Below are positions 33,311 through 42,143 of a stretch of 64,000 bases of DNA, one piece after another. The notes beneath the pieces are model-generated. The model saw only the letters and a program-made list of their open reading frames with translations. It was not told where the DNA came from and made no database searches. The DNA is from Dehalogenimonas sp. THU2 (GTDB lineage Bacteria; Chloroflexota; Dehalococcoidia; Dehalococcoidales; Dehalococcoidaceae). Location: assembly GCF_039749495.1 (NCBI RefSeq), contig NZ_JBDLLU010000002.1:62001-126000 (forward strand), in the 5' to 3' direction. Each line of letters starts with the position of its first letter. The stretch's first letter is position 1. Position numbers and translations under genes: made by a program.

Positions 33311-35887
33311 CTACCTGATGAACTCACTGACCGCAGCCAGAGCGGTCTGAAGCTGTTCTTTGTCCCGGCCGCCGCCCTGAGCCAGGTTCGGCTTGCCACC
33401 ACCGCCGCCCCCGGCGATCTGCGAGAGTCTCTTAATAATGTTACCGGCATGATAGCCCTTATCCACCATATCCGGGGTGACCGCGGCCAGGAATACCGGT
33501 TTGTCCGCCCAGACCGAGCCGAGGACGATCACCGCAGAACCGAGTTTTTCACGCAAAACGTCGGTCATATCCCGCAGGGTATCCATGTTGGCTTCGGCAA
33601 CAGAAGCGACGAGGAGCTTGCCGCCCACAACGTCACGGGCGCTGCCGATTAGGGATAAAGCGTCTTTCTTCGCCAGGTCCCGCTGCAGACCGGTGATGGC
33701 ACTTTTTTCAGCGTCGATCTCCGCCTGAAGATGCGCGATCTTCTCGTTAAACGACTTGAAATGATCCCGTAGGTAAGCCTCGGCGCCGCGGCCAGTGACC
33801 GCCTCGATACGGCGGAGTCCCGCGCCGACGCTGGACTCGCTCACAACCTTGAAAAGGCCGATCTCGCCGGTGGATTTGATGTGGGTGCCACCGCATAGCT
33901 CGGCGGAAACCGGTTTGTTAGCGCCGATGGACAGCACCCGCACTTTCTCGCCGTATTTTTCGCCGAAAAGCGCGGTTACGCCCTGTTTGAGCGCGTCCTG
34001 GTATCCGGTCTCGGTGGCGGACACCGGATGATTCTCCCGGATGCGCTCGTTGACCAGGTCTTCCACACGAACGATCTCCTCCGGGGAGACGCCTTTAAGA
34101 TGGGAGAAATCGAATCGCAGCCTGTCAGGGGTGACGATCGATCCCCGCTGCTGCACGTGCTCCCCCAGCACGTCACGCAGGGCTGCCTGCAGCAGATGCG
34201 TGGCGGTGTGATTGCGGGCAATGTCATAGCGGCGGGGGCCGTTCACGCGGGACATGGCCTCGTCGCCCATGCGGATGATGCCGCGGCTGACATAGCCCTG
34301 GTGTACGGTTACGCCGGGACTCAACGGCATGGCGCTGGTCACGACAAAGGTATTATCGCCGACGGTGATCTCTCCGATATCGCCTACCTGGCCGCCCATC
34401 TCGGCGTAGAAGGCCGTTTTATCCAGGATAATGCCGCCCTGTTCGCCTTCACTGAGTGAATCGACCTGATCGTTGTTCTTAATCAAGCCGTCGACGGTGC
34501 CATACTGGGACAGGCGGTCATAGCCGGTAAAACAGGTGGCGCCGAAAACATGGCCGCCGTGGCTTTCCTTATCCAGTACGAACTTGGCCCCCGCCCTGGC
34601 CTTCTCCCTCTGGCGGGCCATCTCATAGTTGAAGCCCTCGGAATCGACCTCGAAGCCGTGTTGCGCGGCGATCTCCACGGTCAGGTCCAGCGGGAAACCG
34701 TAGGTATCGTACAGTTTGAACGCCTGCTCGCCGGTGACCTTGCGCCGCAGCCGGCTCTCATCCCCGGCCATCATGTCCTCCAGGAGTTGCATACCGGTGA
34801 ACAGGGTCTCGGCAAAGCGGGATTCCTCCCGCGCAACCAGTTCGATGATGAAATCGCGGCGTGACGTAAGTTCGGGGTATACCTTGCCCATGTGCTCGAT
34901 GACCGCCTCGATGAGGGGCACCATGAACGGCTGTTTCAACCCGATCATGCGCCCGAAGAGCGCCGCCCGGCGCAGCAGCCGCCGCAGCACGTAACCCCGG
35001 CCTTCGTTAGATGGGATGACGCCATCGGCGATGAGGAAGGTGATGCCGCGGGAATGCTCGGCGATGATGCGCATCGCCCGGTCGGTCTCCCCGTTCCCCC
35101 CGTATTTTTTGCCGGAGACCTCGGCGACCCTGCCGAGCAGGTAGTCGAAGCGATCGGTCTGATAGACGGTGGACTTGCCCTGCATGATGGCGGTGAGGCG
35201 TTCCAGCCCCATTCCGGTGTCGATGTTGGGGCGTGGCAGGGGGGTGCGGGCACCGGCGGTGTCCTGGTTGAACTGCATGAACACAAGGTTCCATATCTCG
35301 CAGAAGCGGCCGCATTTGCAGGCCGGACCGCAAGCCGGATCATCACAACCGGCTTCCTCACCGAAGTCGTAATGAATCTCGGAACAGGGGCCGCAGGGAC
35401 CGGAATCACCGGCCGGGCCCCAGAAGTTGTCCTTTTCACCCAGGCGGACGATACGTTCAGCCGGCACACCCTTGTCCAGCCAGAATCGGATAGCCTCGTC
35501 GTCGTCCAGGTAGACAGTTACCCACAGGCGCTCTTTGGGTATCTTGAGCCGCTCGGTGACGAACTCCCAGGCAAAATCGATGGCTTCTTTCTTGAAATAA
35601 TCCCCCACCGAGAAATTGCCCAGCATCTCGAAGAAGGTCAGGTGGGATGAATCCCCGACTGAATCTATATCCGTGGTGCGGAAACACTTCTGAGTGGTGG
35701 TCAGGCGAACCGCCGGCGGTTTTTCCCTGCCCAGGAAGTAGGGCTTGAACTGCACCATGCCCGCGGTGGTCAGCAGCAGTGTGGGGTCTCCGTGGGGGAT
35801 CAGTGAAGCGGAGGGCATGATCTTGTGCCCTTTCTCCGCGAAATATTCGAGAAAAAGCTGGCGTAATTCGTCACCGGTCATGGGCAT
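33311..35887 (-). CDS. alaS: Alanyl-tRNA synthetase
   Basis: Class II synthetase of 858 residues with all four domains. The aminoacylation core has SLIPHGDPTLLLTTAGMVQFKP and GDSSHLTFFEMLGNFSVGDYF. The editing domain has ARNHTATHLLQAALR and the zinc motif CGGTHIKSTGEIG. The C-terminal oligomerisation domain is lysine/alanine-rich and ends with a glycine run (QIAGGGGGGKPNLAQGGG). An extra Cys cluster (CDDPACGPACKCGRFCE), seen in some bacterial AlaRS, lies near residue 180. It leads the operon from a strong promoter. Confidence 0.96.
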   Translation of the reverse strand: MPMTGDELRQLFLEYFAEKGHKIMPSASLIPHGDPTLLLTTAGMVQFKPYFLGREKPPAVRLTTTQKCFRTTDIDSVGDSSHLTFFEMLGNFSVGDYFKKEAIDFAWEFVTERLKIPKERLWVTVYLDDDEAIRFWLDKGVPAERIVRLGEKDNFWGPAGDSGPCGPCSEIHYDFGEEAGCDDPACGPACKCGRFCEIWNLVFMQFNQDTAGARTPLPRPNIDTGMGLERLTAIMQGKSTVYQTDRFDYLLGRVAEVSGKKYGGNGETDRAMRIIAEHSRGITFLIADGVIPSNEGRGYVLRRLLRRAALFGRMIGLKQPFMVPLIEAVIEHMGKVYPELTSRRDFIIELVAREESRFAETLFTGMQLLEDMMAGDESRLRRKVTGEQAFKLYDTYGFPLDLTVEIAAQHGFEVDSEGFNYEMARQREKARAGAKFVLDKESHGGHVFGATCFTGYDRLSQYGTVDGLIKNNDQVDSLSEGEQGGIILDKTAFYAEMGGQVGDIGEITVGDNTFVVTSAMPLSPGVTVHQGYVSRGIIRMGDEAMSRVNGPRRYDIARNHTATHLLQAALRDVLGEHVQQRGSIVTPDRLRFDFSHLKGVSPEEIVRVEDLVNERIRENHPVSATETGYQDALKQGVTALFGEKYGEKVRVLSIGANKPVSAELCGGTHIKSTGEIGLFKVVSESSVGAGLRRIEAVTGRGAEAYLRDHFKSFNEKIAHLQAEIDAEKSAITGLQRDLAKKDALSLIGSARDVVGGKLLVASVAEANMDTLRDMTDVLREKLGSAVIVLGSVWADKPVFLAAVTPDMVDKGYHAGNIIKRLSQIAGGGGGGKPNLAQGGGRDKEQLQTALAAVSEFIR

Positions 35888-35925
35888 AATAGTTCAGCAC
35901 CTGTCGAAGATTGATTTAAGATAAG

Positions 35926-35954
35926 ATTGTAGGCGAGGGGTATGGGTATGTCAA
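35926..35954 (-). promoter_or_regulatory. Sigma-70 promoter of alaS-ruvX-HPP-tgt
   Basis: Minus strand TTGACA (35949-35954), 17 bases, TACAAT (35926-35931), eleven of twelve consensus positions. The leader is about 30 bases, too short for a T-box. Confidence 0.82.
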
Positions 35955-35963
35955 TTTAACCGG

Positions 35964-36111
35964 AAGCTGTCAGCTTTCGGCAACGGTCCAGCGACCGATA
36001 AGGGAAAGGGGGATTTCGATTCAACGGCGCTTCATTCTGCTTGTTGTGGCATTGGATTGCTTCGGCGTAGCCCTTCGACAAGCTCAGGACAGGCCTCGCA
36101 ATGACTGGTTG
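35964..36111. repeat. Repeat-rich gap between alaS and galU
   Basis: AGCTGTCAGCTTTCGG (35965-35980) belongs to the TCAGC repeat family. The segment 36051-36111 (ATTGGATTGCTTCGGC ... CCTCGCAATGAC) is a copy of a dispersed repeat also found at 57663-57695 and, degenerate, at 62711-62745. Confidence 0.6.
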
Positions 36112-36138
36112 TTGGGAAAGGATTGGAATCGTGCCGGG

Positions 36139-36960
36139 TTATTTCCCCTTCGCCGCCCAGGCAACGTTTGCCTTCAGCCAGCCTTCCGGATTGCCGGTAT
36201 CGTACCGGGTGCCTTCGAACTCACAGGCGTACACGGGTTGGGTTTCCAGGATGATGCGGATGGCATCGGTGAGCTGGATCTCTCCACCCTTGCCCGGTTT
36301 GGTGGCGGCGATGGCGTCGAAGATCTCCGGCATGAGGATGTAGCGGCCGACGATGCCCAGGTTGGAGGGCGCGTCCTCCGATTTCGGCTTCTCCACCAGG
36401 TCCTTTACTTTATACACGCCCGGCGCCACTGTTTCGGCGTCGATGATGCCGTAGCGGCAGGTGTGTTCTGGCAAGCACTTCTCCACCAGGAGGATATTGC
36501 CGGGATGCTTTTTGTAAACTTCCAGCATCTGCTTCAGGACCGGCACCTCGGAATCGACGATGTCGTCGGGCAGTATCACGGCAAAGGGTTCATCGCCGAC
36601 CGCATCCTTTGCCGTGCCCACGGCGTGCCCCAGTCCGAGCGGCGCCGACTGATAGACGCTGCTGAAGTGCGCCATCTTAGGCAGGGCGCGGATCTGACGT
36701 AGGTTGGCCGCATCCCCCTTGGCTACCAGAAAGGTTTCCAGCGCGGGGGCCGGGGTAAAGTAATCGACGATGGCCTCCTTGCCGCGGGCGATGATGAAGA
36801 CGATATCTTTAATGCCGGAAGAAGTGATCTCCTCCACGTTGTAATGGATAAGAGGCTTGGACAGCAGCGGCAGCATCTCCTTGGGTACGCTTTTGGTGAT
36901 AGGTAAAAAGCGGGTGCCCGCGCCTGCGGCCACGATGACAGCTTTCTTCACATGTGTCAC
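36139..36960 (-). CDS. galU: UTP-glucose-1-phosphate uridylyltransferase
   Basis: Makes UDP-glucose for glycan synthesis. The 273 residues have the nucleotidyl-transferase signature VAAGAGTRFLPITKSVPKEM, KPLIHYNVEEI, the VILPDDIVDSE metal/nucleotide region, GLGHAVGTAKD and VEKPKSEDAPSNLGIVGRY. A GTG at 36960 starts it, overlapping the TGA of the ROK kinase as GTGA. Pairing with a sugar kinase suggests a route from glucose to UDP-glucose, but no phosphoglucomutase is next to it. Confidence 0.94.
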   Translation of the reverse strand: MTHVKKAVIVAAGAGTRFLPITKSVPKEMLPLLSKPLIHYNVEEITSSGIKDIVFIIARGKEAIVDYFTPAPALETFLVAKGDAANLRQIRALPKMAHFSSVYQSAPLGLGHAVGTAKDAVGDEPFAVILPDDIVDSEVPVLKQMLEVYKKHPGNILLVEKCLPEHTCRYGIIDAETVAPGVYKVKDLVEKPKSEDAPSNLGIVGRYILMPEIFDAIAATKPGKGGEIQLTDAIRIILETQPVYACEFEGTRYDTGNPEGWLKANVAWAAKGK

Positions 36961-37919
36961 AGATTCAATTCCTCCCTGGCGTATAACGCGGCGCCGATGG
37001 CCCCGGCCTCAACGCCCAGGGCAGCCGGGACAATCTTCACCCGCCCCGCCGGCAGTTTGAAGGCGTGTTCGGCGACGAAACGGCGCACCGGTTCAAACAG
37101 CATGTCCCCGGTCTGACTGACGCCGCCGCCGATGACGATCATCTCCGGGTTAAAAATGTTCACAATGTTGGCGACGCCGATGCCCAGGCGGCGCATGGCT
37201 TCATTGAAAACTTCCCGGGCCAGATCGTCGCCATCCGACGCGGCTCCGGCGACATCCTCCGCGGTCAATACATCGTTCTCGAGGAGTATCCGGCCCAAGC
37301 TGGACCGCCGGCCTTCACTAAGTAACCTCGTGGCTTCACGGGCGATGGCGGTGCCGGAGGCGTTCTGCTCCAGGCAGCCGAAAGAGCCGCAGGTGTCAGG
37401 GGGACCGTTCATGTCGATCGTGGTATGACCGAATTCCCCGGCGGAACCATCGGCGCCCTGGTACAGCTTACCGTCGATGATGATGCCGCCGCCGACGCCG
37501 GTGGAGACGGTGAGAAAGATCATGTGACGCGTGCCCCGCCCGGCGCCCAGCCGGTGTTCGGCCAGCGCCGCGGAACTGGCGTCGTTGATCATCACGGCCG
37601 GAAGATGATAGCGTTCGGCCAGCATGTCCCGCAGCGAGGTATGATTGGTGGCGGTCAGGTTGGGGGAATTGGTGACGACGCCGCGCTTGAGATCGATCGC
37701 CCCGGCGACGGCGAGGGCTACCGCGACGGGGGGTTCGGCCGCAGCACCGAGCACCTCGTCGAGGGCGCCGCACAGGCGGCCCAATATAGCATCGAGGCTG
37801 CCGGCGCCTTCGGACTCCCTTTTGACCCGATGCCGGAGACAGCCGTCCGGCCCCACGGTCCCGGCCAGCACCTTGGTGCCGCCCAGATCCGCGACCAGAA
37901 CCGTCCCGCTTTTATTCAT
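36957..37919 (-). CDS. ROK-family sugar kinase (glucokinase-like)
   Basis: A 320-residue ROK kinase: VLVADLGGTKVLAGTV (ATP loop 1), INDASSAALAEHRLGAGRGTRHM, the sugar-binding GEFGHTTIDMNGPPDTCGSFGCLEQNASG with the CxxxGCxE signature (one Cys of the usual zinc set may be altered) and MIVIGGGVSQTGD. No DNA-binding domain, so it is a kinase and not a NagC-type repressor. I take the ATG at 37919: a promoter -10 ends seven bases upstream, so a longer start is not on the mRNA. It overlaps galU. Confidence 0.9.
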   Translation of the reverse strand: MNKSGTVLVADLGGTKVLAGTVGPDGCLRHRVKRESEGAGSLDAILGRLCGALDEVLGAAAEPPVAVALAVAGAIDLKRGVVTNSPNLTATNHTSLRDMLAERYHLPAVMINDASSAALAEHRLGAGRGTRHMIFLTVSTGVGGGIIIDGKLYQGADGSAGEFGHTTIDMNGPPDTCGSFGCLEQNASGTAIAREATRLLSEGRRSSLGRILLENDVLTAEDVAGAASDGDDLAREVFNEAMRRLGIGVANIVNIFNPEMIVIGGGVSQTGDMLFEPVRRFVAEHAFKLPAGRVKIVPAALGVEAGAIGAALYAREELNL

Positions 37920-37926
37920 ATCTGAA

Positions 37927-37955
37927 ATTATAAGACCCGGCAGGACAGGGCGCAA
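37927..37955 (-). promoter_or_regulatory. Promoter of the ROK kinase-galU operon, leaderless
   Basis: Minus strand TTGCGC (37950-37955), 17 bases, TATAAT (37927-37932). The ATG at 37919 begins seven bases after the -10, at the expected transcription start, with no Shine-Dalgarno. Confidence 0.7.
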
Positions 37956-38030
37956 CCGGGTGTATCATCATCTGAGGCAGAGGTCGAGTCCATTGTATTT
38001 CAAACCCACCAGCCGCCACTTAACTCAAAG

Positions 38031-38064
38031 AAAAAAAGAGAGGAGGCCGAATGGCCTCCTCTCT
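38031..38064 (-). terminator. Rho-independent terminator of the multicopper oxidase gene
   Basis: A 12-bp stem, AGAGAGGAGGCC with its complement around a four-base loop (38037-38064), runs into a T-run on the minus strand (38031-38036). T-rich sequence on the other side makes it nearly symmetrical. Confidence 0.92.
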
Positions 38065-38086
38065 TTTATCCAAACACCAGGATAAG

Positions 38087-40381
38087 CTAGTAGTCCGTTC
38101 CCTGGATATAACTCCTTAGAGTAGCTGGATCGGACTCTATCCAATCCGGCCTCATCATCTCGTTGTCCTCGTGGTCGGTGATGTGGCAGTGCCAGACGTA
38201 AACACCGTTGCCTTCGTTTGGGGTGAAGTCGAAAGCGCCTACACCCCCGGCGGGTATATCCTGCGGCGCCCAGCGGGTGACGATTCGGGTCACCTCTCCC
38301 GGGTTCATGATAACCGTGTCCTTCCAGCCAGCCTCATGGGCCAGCGGCGGCAACGGTACACCGAGAAGATACGGAGCAACGTCGGGATTACCACCCAGTA
38401 TCCAGTTTCCATTGATATCAACCCCCGAAGCCGGGTCGGAACCATCATACGGCAACGGCGGCCCGTATCCGGGCATGAACATACCGCCGGGGAAGCTCAT
38501 GTCATAGGCAGCCATGAAGGCGGCCATATCGAAAGGCTGCCGGTTGATGAGCTGGAACTGAATGGCATGGAGGTGGATGGGGTGGGAGTCCATGGTCAGG
38601 TTGGCTATCTCCCAAACCTCGGTATCGCCCTCGACGGGCAGCTCGGTGAGGTAGTTGGTAAAAGGCGCAGGCCCAACCGGGGTAGAGCCGGGTATGGGTG
38701 TCATATCCATTCTATGACCGCCCCACTTAGAGTTGTTGACCAACGCCTCAAGCGGCCCGCCGGCACCGACAATCTCGTTCAGGGTCATGAAGCGTGTCTT
38801 GGAAGGAATCACGTTCAAGGTGCCGGTTGCCGGGTTAGCCAGTCGTACCATCGGTGGACGCAGGGGGATTGCGCTGGCCGGATCGTAGCTGTTGTCCGCA
38901 GCTGCCCCAGCCGGAGCTACCACGCGGAATTGCATGATGCGACCGGTGGTGCTGGCTTTAGGATTGCCTTCCACAGTGGGAGCGGTGTTACGAAGGATCA
39001 AGTTTGTACCTGGCGCCACTCCCGCAAAGTCGATGATGACCTCGTAGCGCTCTCCCGGCTTTATCGGTAGGCTCTTGGCAAGCCCTGCCATCACCTGCTG
39101 GCCGGTAGCGTTGGGATTTATCTCCACAGGAACATCTAGATAGCCACCATCAGTAGCGATAACCCACATCCGAGGGCCTTTAATTCCTGAAGCCGAATCC
39201 TGGAGATACATATCGTACATCCGCGAGTTCGAACCATTTACGATGTAGAAGCGGTAACGCCTCGGCTCAACCTCAAGGTACGGCCAGACCTTGCCATTGA
39301 CGATGATGGTGTCACCGACGAACTCAGGTACCCAGAATGGGTGCTCAGGATTGACGCCAACAGTGGGGAAGAAGAGCTGACCATTGGTATCGAACATCCG
39401 GTCCTGGATCACGAGCGGGATCAGGAAGTTGTCAGTATCGCTAACCGTATTGCCTAAACCTGTCGTGTCCAATCCCACCGGGGTCAGGCCGTTGGGTAGT
39501 GCCAGCCCGGTATCTATAAGGGCGTAAGCACCGGCAAGACCGCCAAAAGTGGCGTTGAGCCGCGTGCCACCGAGCAGGTGGTCATGGAACCACAACGGCG
39601 CCGCTTCCTGTGTGTTGGGATAACGGAAGACACACTCGTTGGCAGCTGCCGCCACGCCGGGATGTGTGTAGTACGCCGGACCGTGGTTCATTGTGATTGG
39701 AAGGGTGCCGGGAATATCACTGGCGAACCATTGCTCCGGTCCTCCGTCTATGAGCGCTGGCACCTCACCTCCATGAAGATGGGGAACCGTCAGTACCGGT
39801 CCCATGTAATGGGTATTAGCGTCGGCACCTATTGGCATCCCCATATTGAAAGCCTGGTGGAAGGCCGAATGCAGCGTCTGATCTGTCCAATCATGCCAGG
39901 CGATGGTGTTCGCATCGGCATAGAGATTGTTGACATAGCGTACCTGGGTTGGGACGCCTCGTTTGGCTACTATAACCGGGCCGACATTGGTATCCACTGC
40001 CGCCCCAGGCGCCCCTGTCGGACCGACGCGGTAGCCGAAAGTCCAGGTGCCATCATATGGCTGGCCGTTGGCAGGGACGAATGTAGACGGCATAATATTC
40101 GCTCTGAAAGTGTGCTGGTTCAGAACGACTTCACCGGTATCCGCGAGCACAGTTTCCATAGTGCCACCGGCGATACTCAAGCGTGGCAGCGGATCTACAA
40201 ACTGAGGGATTTTATTGCTCTTCAGCTGGACCTGGCCGGCGGGTTGGGGCTTGGCAGCGAAGAGGGCGACTCCTCTCATCAACGTACTTTCAGCCAGCAG
40301 CAAGCCTCCGGCCCCTGCCGCAGTGATGCCAGCCCTTCTCATGAATTCCCTTCTACTAACACCTGTTTGTTGGTTTAACAT
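38087..40381 (-). CDS. Tat-exported multicopper oxidase
   Basis: A 764-residue cuproxidase. The N-terminus is a twin-arginine signal (SRREFMRRAG, R10/R11, then a hydrophobic stretch). Copper ligand motifs are complete: HLHGG, WFHDH, HPIHLHAIQF and HCHITDHEDNEMM, giving the type 1 site and the trinuclear centre, with Met as likely axial ligand. The overall size and layout resemble CotA/bilirubin-oxidase-like or PhsA-type three-domain enzymes. It acts outside the membrane, oxidising metals or phenolics with oxygen, or perhaps serving copper tolerance. It is unusual in an anaerobe. AGGAGGAG overlaps the preceding TAA and sits just before the ATG. Confidence 0.93.
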   Translation of the reverse strand: MLNQQTGVSRREFMRRAGITAAGAGGLLLAESTLMRGVALFAAKPQPAGQVQLKSNKIPQFVDPLPRLSIAGGTMETVLADTGEVVLNQHTFRANIMPSTFVPANGQPYDGTWTFGYRVGPTGAPGAAVDTNVGPVIVAKRGVPTQVRYVNNLYADANTIAWHDWTDQTLHSAFHQAFNMGMPIGADANTHYMGPVLTVPHLHGGEVPALIDGGPEQWFASDIPGTLPITMNHGPAYYTHPGVAAAANECVFRYPNTQEAAPLWFHDHLLGGTRLNATFGGLAGAYALIDTGLALPNGLTPVGLDTTGLGNTVSDTDNFLIPLVIQDRMFDTNGQLFFPTVGVNPEHPFWVPEFVGDTIIVNGKVWPYLEVEPRRYRFYIVNGSNSRMYDMYLQDSASGIKGPRMWVIATDGGYLDVPVEINPNATGQQVMAGLAKSLPIKPGERYEVIIDFAGVAPGTNLILRNTAPTVEGNPKASTTGRIMQFRVVAPAGAAADNSYDPASAIPLRPPMVRLANPATGTLNVIPSKTRFMTLNEIVGAGGPLEALVNNSKWGGHRMDMTPIPGSTPVGPAPFTNYLTELPVEGDTEVWEIANLTMDSHPIHLHAIQFQLINRQPFDMAAFMAAYDMSFPGGMFMPGYGPPLPYDGSDPASGVDINGNWILGGNPDVAPYLLGVPLPPLAHEAGWKDTVIMNPGEVTRIVTRWAPQDIPAGGVGAFDFTPNEGNGVYVWHCHITDHEDNEMMRPDWIESDPATLRSYIQGTDY

Positions 40382-40751
40382 TTACTCCTCCTTTATTTGA
40401 TTGCTTCGTAATGGAATGATTATTTTTTTAGTATTCTCCCTTCCAGCGTTCGGAATTCTCCAGTTGCTTTCTTTGCTTTGTTCCATGGAACCAGTACTAT
40501 TGGCTAAATTATCCCCCCATCTTTTCGGTACTGGTATCCGTACGACTACGTATTTCACCTGATGCTTTACACCTAAATTGTTGATGCTAAGGTTCGTAGT
40601 TACACTGAACTGAACTGAGCTCACGAAACCCTGTTTATAATCATTGACTTTCAGGAATTAAGATCATTTAGATAGCGGTTTACCCCTCATTTGACCCACC
40701 TAAATATGAGGGATATATTGGTTCTTATAGAATCAAGAGCGGGAGAAAATC
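40382..40751. other. Divergent control region between the oxidase and alcohol dehydrogenase genes
   Basis: This 370-base AT-rich region separates two divergent genes. On the right it holds the dehydrogenase promoter and an inverted repeat. On the left a possible 80-codon ORF (40382-40624, minus, beginning MSSVQFSVTTNLSINNLGVK) ends exactly at the oxidase start; it has atypical composition and no recognisable relatives, so it may only be an open leader. Confidence 0.45.
40684..40719 (+). promoter_or_regulatory. Alcohol dehydrogenase promoter with overlapping operator-like inverted repeat
   Basis: TTGACC (40691-40696), 17 bases, TATATT (40714-40719). An inverted repeat CCCTCAT (40684-40690) / ATGAGGG (40706-40712) with a 15-base centre straddles the -35 and the spacer, a position where a bound dimer would block RNA polymerase. 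Confidence 0.6.
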
Positions 40752-41891
40752 ATGCTAACCGAATTCAACATGCCGACCAAAGTGATCTTCGGGGAAGGAT
40801 CTTTCAACCGCCTCGGGGATGAAGCCCGCGTCCTGGGACGCCGGGCTATCATCGTCTCGGGTCAGAAGAACATGCGCCGCCTGGGTATCCTGGATAAGGC
40901 CGCGGATATGCTGGAGCGGGCCGGGATGCAGGCGTTTCTTTTCGACAAGATCGAACCCAACCCCCGCGCCGCCACCATCGATGAAGGAGCCGCATTGGTC
41001 CGGAAGGAGCATATCGACCTGGTCATCGCGTTTGGCGGCGGCAGCGCCATGGATGCCGCCAAGGGTATTGCCCTGGCCGCCACGGGGGATCTGCCCGTCT
41101 GGCATTATCTCACCACCCGCGACAACCCCTCCGGTAAGGTGCCGCCGCTGATGATGGTGCCGACCGTGGCCGCCTCCGGCTCCGAGGTGAATTCCGGGGC
41201 GGTCATAACCGAATGGCACAGCCATGAGAAGCGCGTCCTGTCCCGCCCGTCACTGCAACCCAAAACCGCAATTATCGACCCGGAACTGACGATGAGCCTG
41301 CCGGCTGGTCCCACACTGGCAGGCGGAGTAGATATCTTCTGCCACGCGCTGGAACCCTATATCACCGCCGCCAATCCGGAAGATCTCAACGACGGCTGGC
41401 GGGAGGCCATGATGCGCAGCGTGGTCACGTATCTGCCGGTGCTCCGGGATAATCTGCACAATGTCGAGGCCCGCCGCGCCCTGGCCTGGGCTTCCACCAT
41501 GGCCTGTTCCGCCTTTTCCTCCCTGGGTGGCGGCGACGGCTCCATGACACTGCATGGCATCGAGCACCCCCTATCCGGGCTGTACGATATCACCCACGGC
41601 GACGGTTTGGCGGCGATGCTGCCAGCCTGGCTGGCGGACGTTGCCCGCGCCAGAGCGGACCGTGTCCAGCTGCTCGGCGAGCGGGTCTTCGGCGCCGGAG
41701 ACGGACAAAAAGCCGTCGAGGACTGGCTGAAGAGCGTCGGTATGAGGCTGCGGCTGGAGGGGCTGGGGGTGGACAGGGACAAGATACCTGAACTGGCCCG
41801 CCTGGCGCCCGTGTCCTCGCCGTGGATCGTCAATAATCCGACGCCGCTGGAGCAGCATGATCTTCAGCGGTTGTACCGGATGGCGTGGTAG
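40752..41891 (+). CDS. Iron-containing alcohol dehydrogenase
   Basis: A 379-residue group III dehydrogenase. The N-terminal dinucleotide domain has FGEGSFNRLGDEARVLG and the glycine loop AFGGGSAMDAAKGIAL. VPTVAASGSEVNSGAVIT follows. The metal-binding helical domain has GGVDIFCHALEPYI and HGIEHPLSGLYDITHGDGLAAMLPAW, containing the conserved D/H/H/H ligands for iron or zinc. Closest in style to NADPH-dependent butanol dehydrogenase (YqhD/BdhA). It probably reduces aldehydes. GGGAG precedes the ATG at 40752. It is divergent from the oxidase gene and may be regulated through the inverted repeat upstream. Confidence 0.92.
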   Translation: MLTEFNMPTKVIFGEGSFNRLGDEARVLGRRAIIVSGQKNMRRLGILDKAADMLERAGMQAFLFDKIEPNPRAATIDEGAALVRKEHIDLVIAFGGGSAMDAAKGIALAATGDLPVWHYLTTRDNPSGKVPPLMMVPTVAASGSEVNSGAVITEWHSHEKRVLSRPSLQPKTAIIDPELTMSLPAGPTLAGGVDIFCHALEPYITAANPEDLNDGWREAMMRSVVTYLPVLRDNLHNVEARRALAWASTMACSAFSSLGGGDGSMTLHGIEHPLSGLYDITHGDGLAAMLPAWLADVARARADRVQLLGERVFGAGDGQKAVEDWLKSVGMRLRLEGLGVDRDKIPELARLAPVSSPWIVNNPTPLEQHDLQRLYRMAW

Positions 41892-42143
41892 GACAGAGGG
41901 GGAGCAAGACAGAAATCTCTCTTCCAAACAACTGTCTCTTCTGTCCTATCCCTTCTCGCCCCTTTAATTATCAGAGTCTTCATCCGCCTATTTTTAGGGA
42001 ATTCATCTAGTTAAATTAAGGGCAGTCCGCATGAAAAAATACGTATTTCCCCTAATATTCTCAAAATCACCGCATGCTGATAATGTTGTCAGGGAATAGC
42101 CCACAAAGGGCGATTTTTATTAACCGGAGAAAATACAAGAGTG

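Noticed and set aside
40382-40624. 80-codon minus-strand ORF abutting the multicopper oxidase
   Set aside because: No ribosome site, atypical composition and no recognisable family; mentioned only as a possible open leader.
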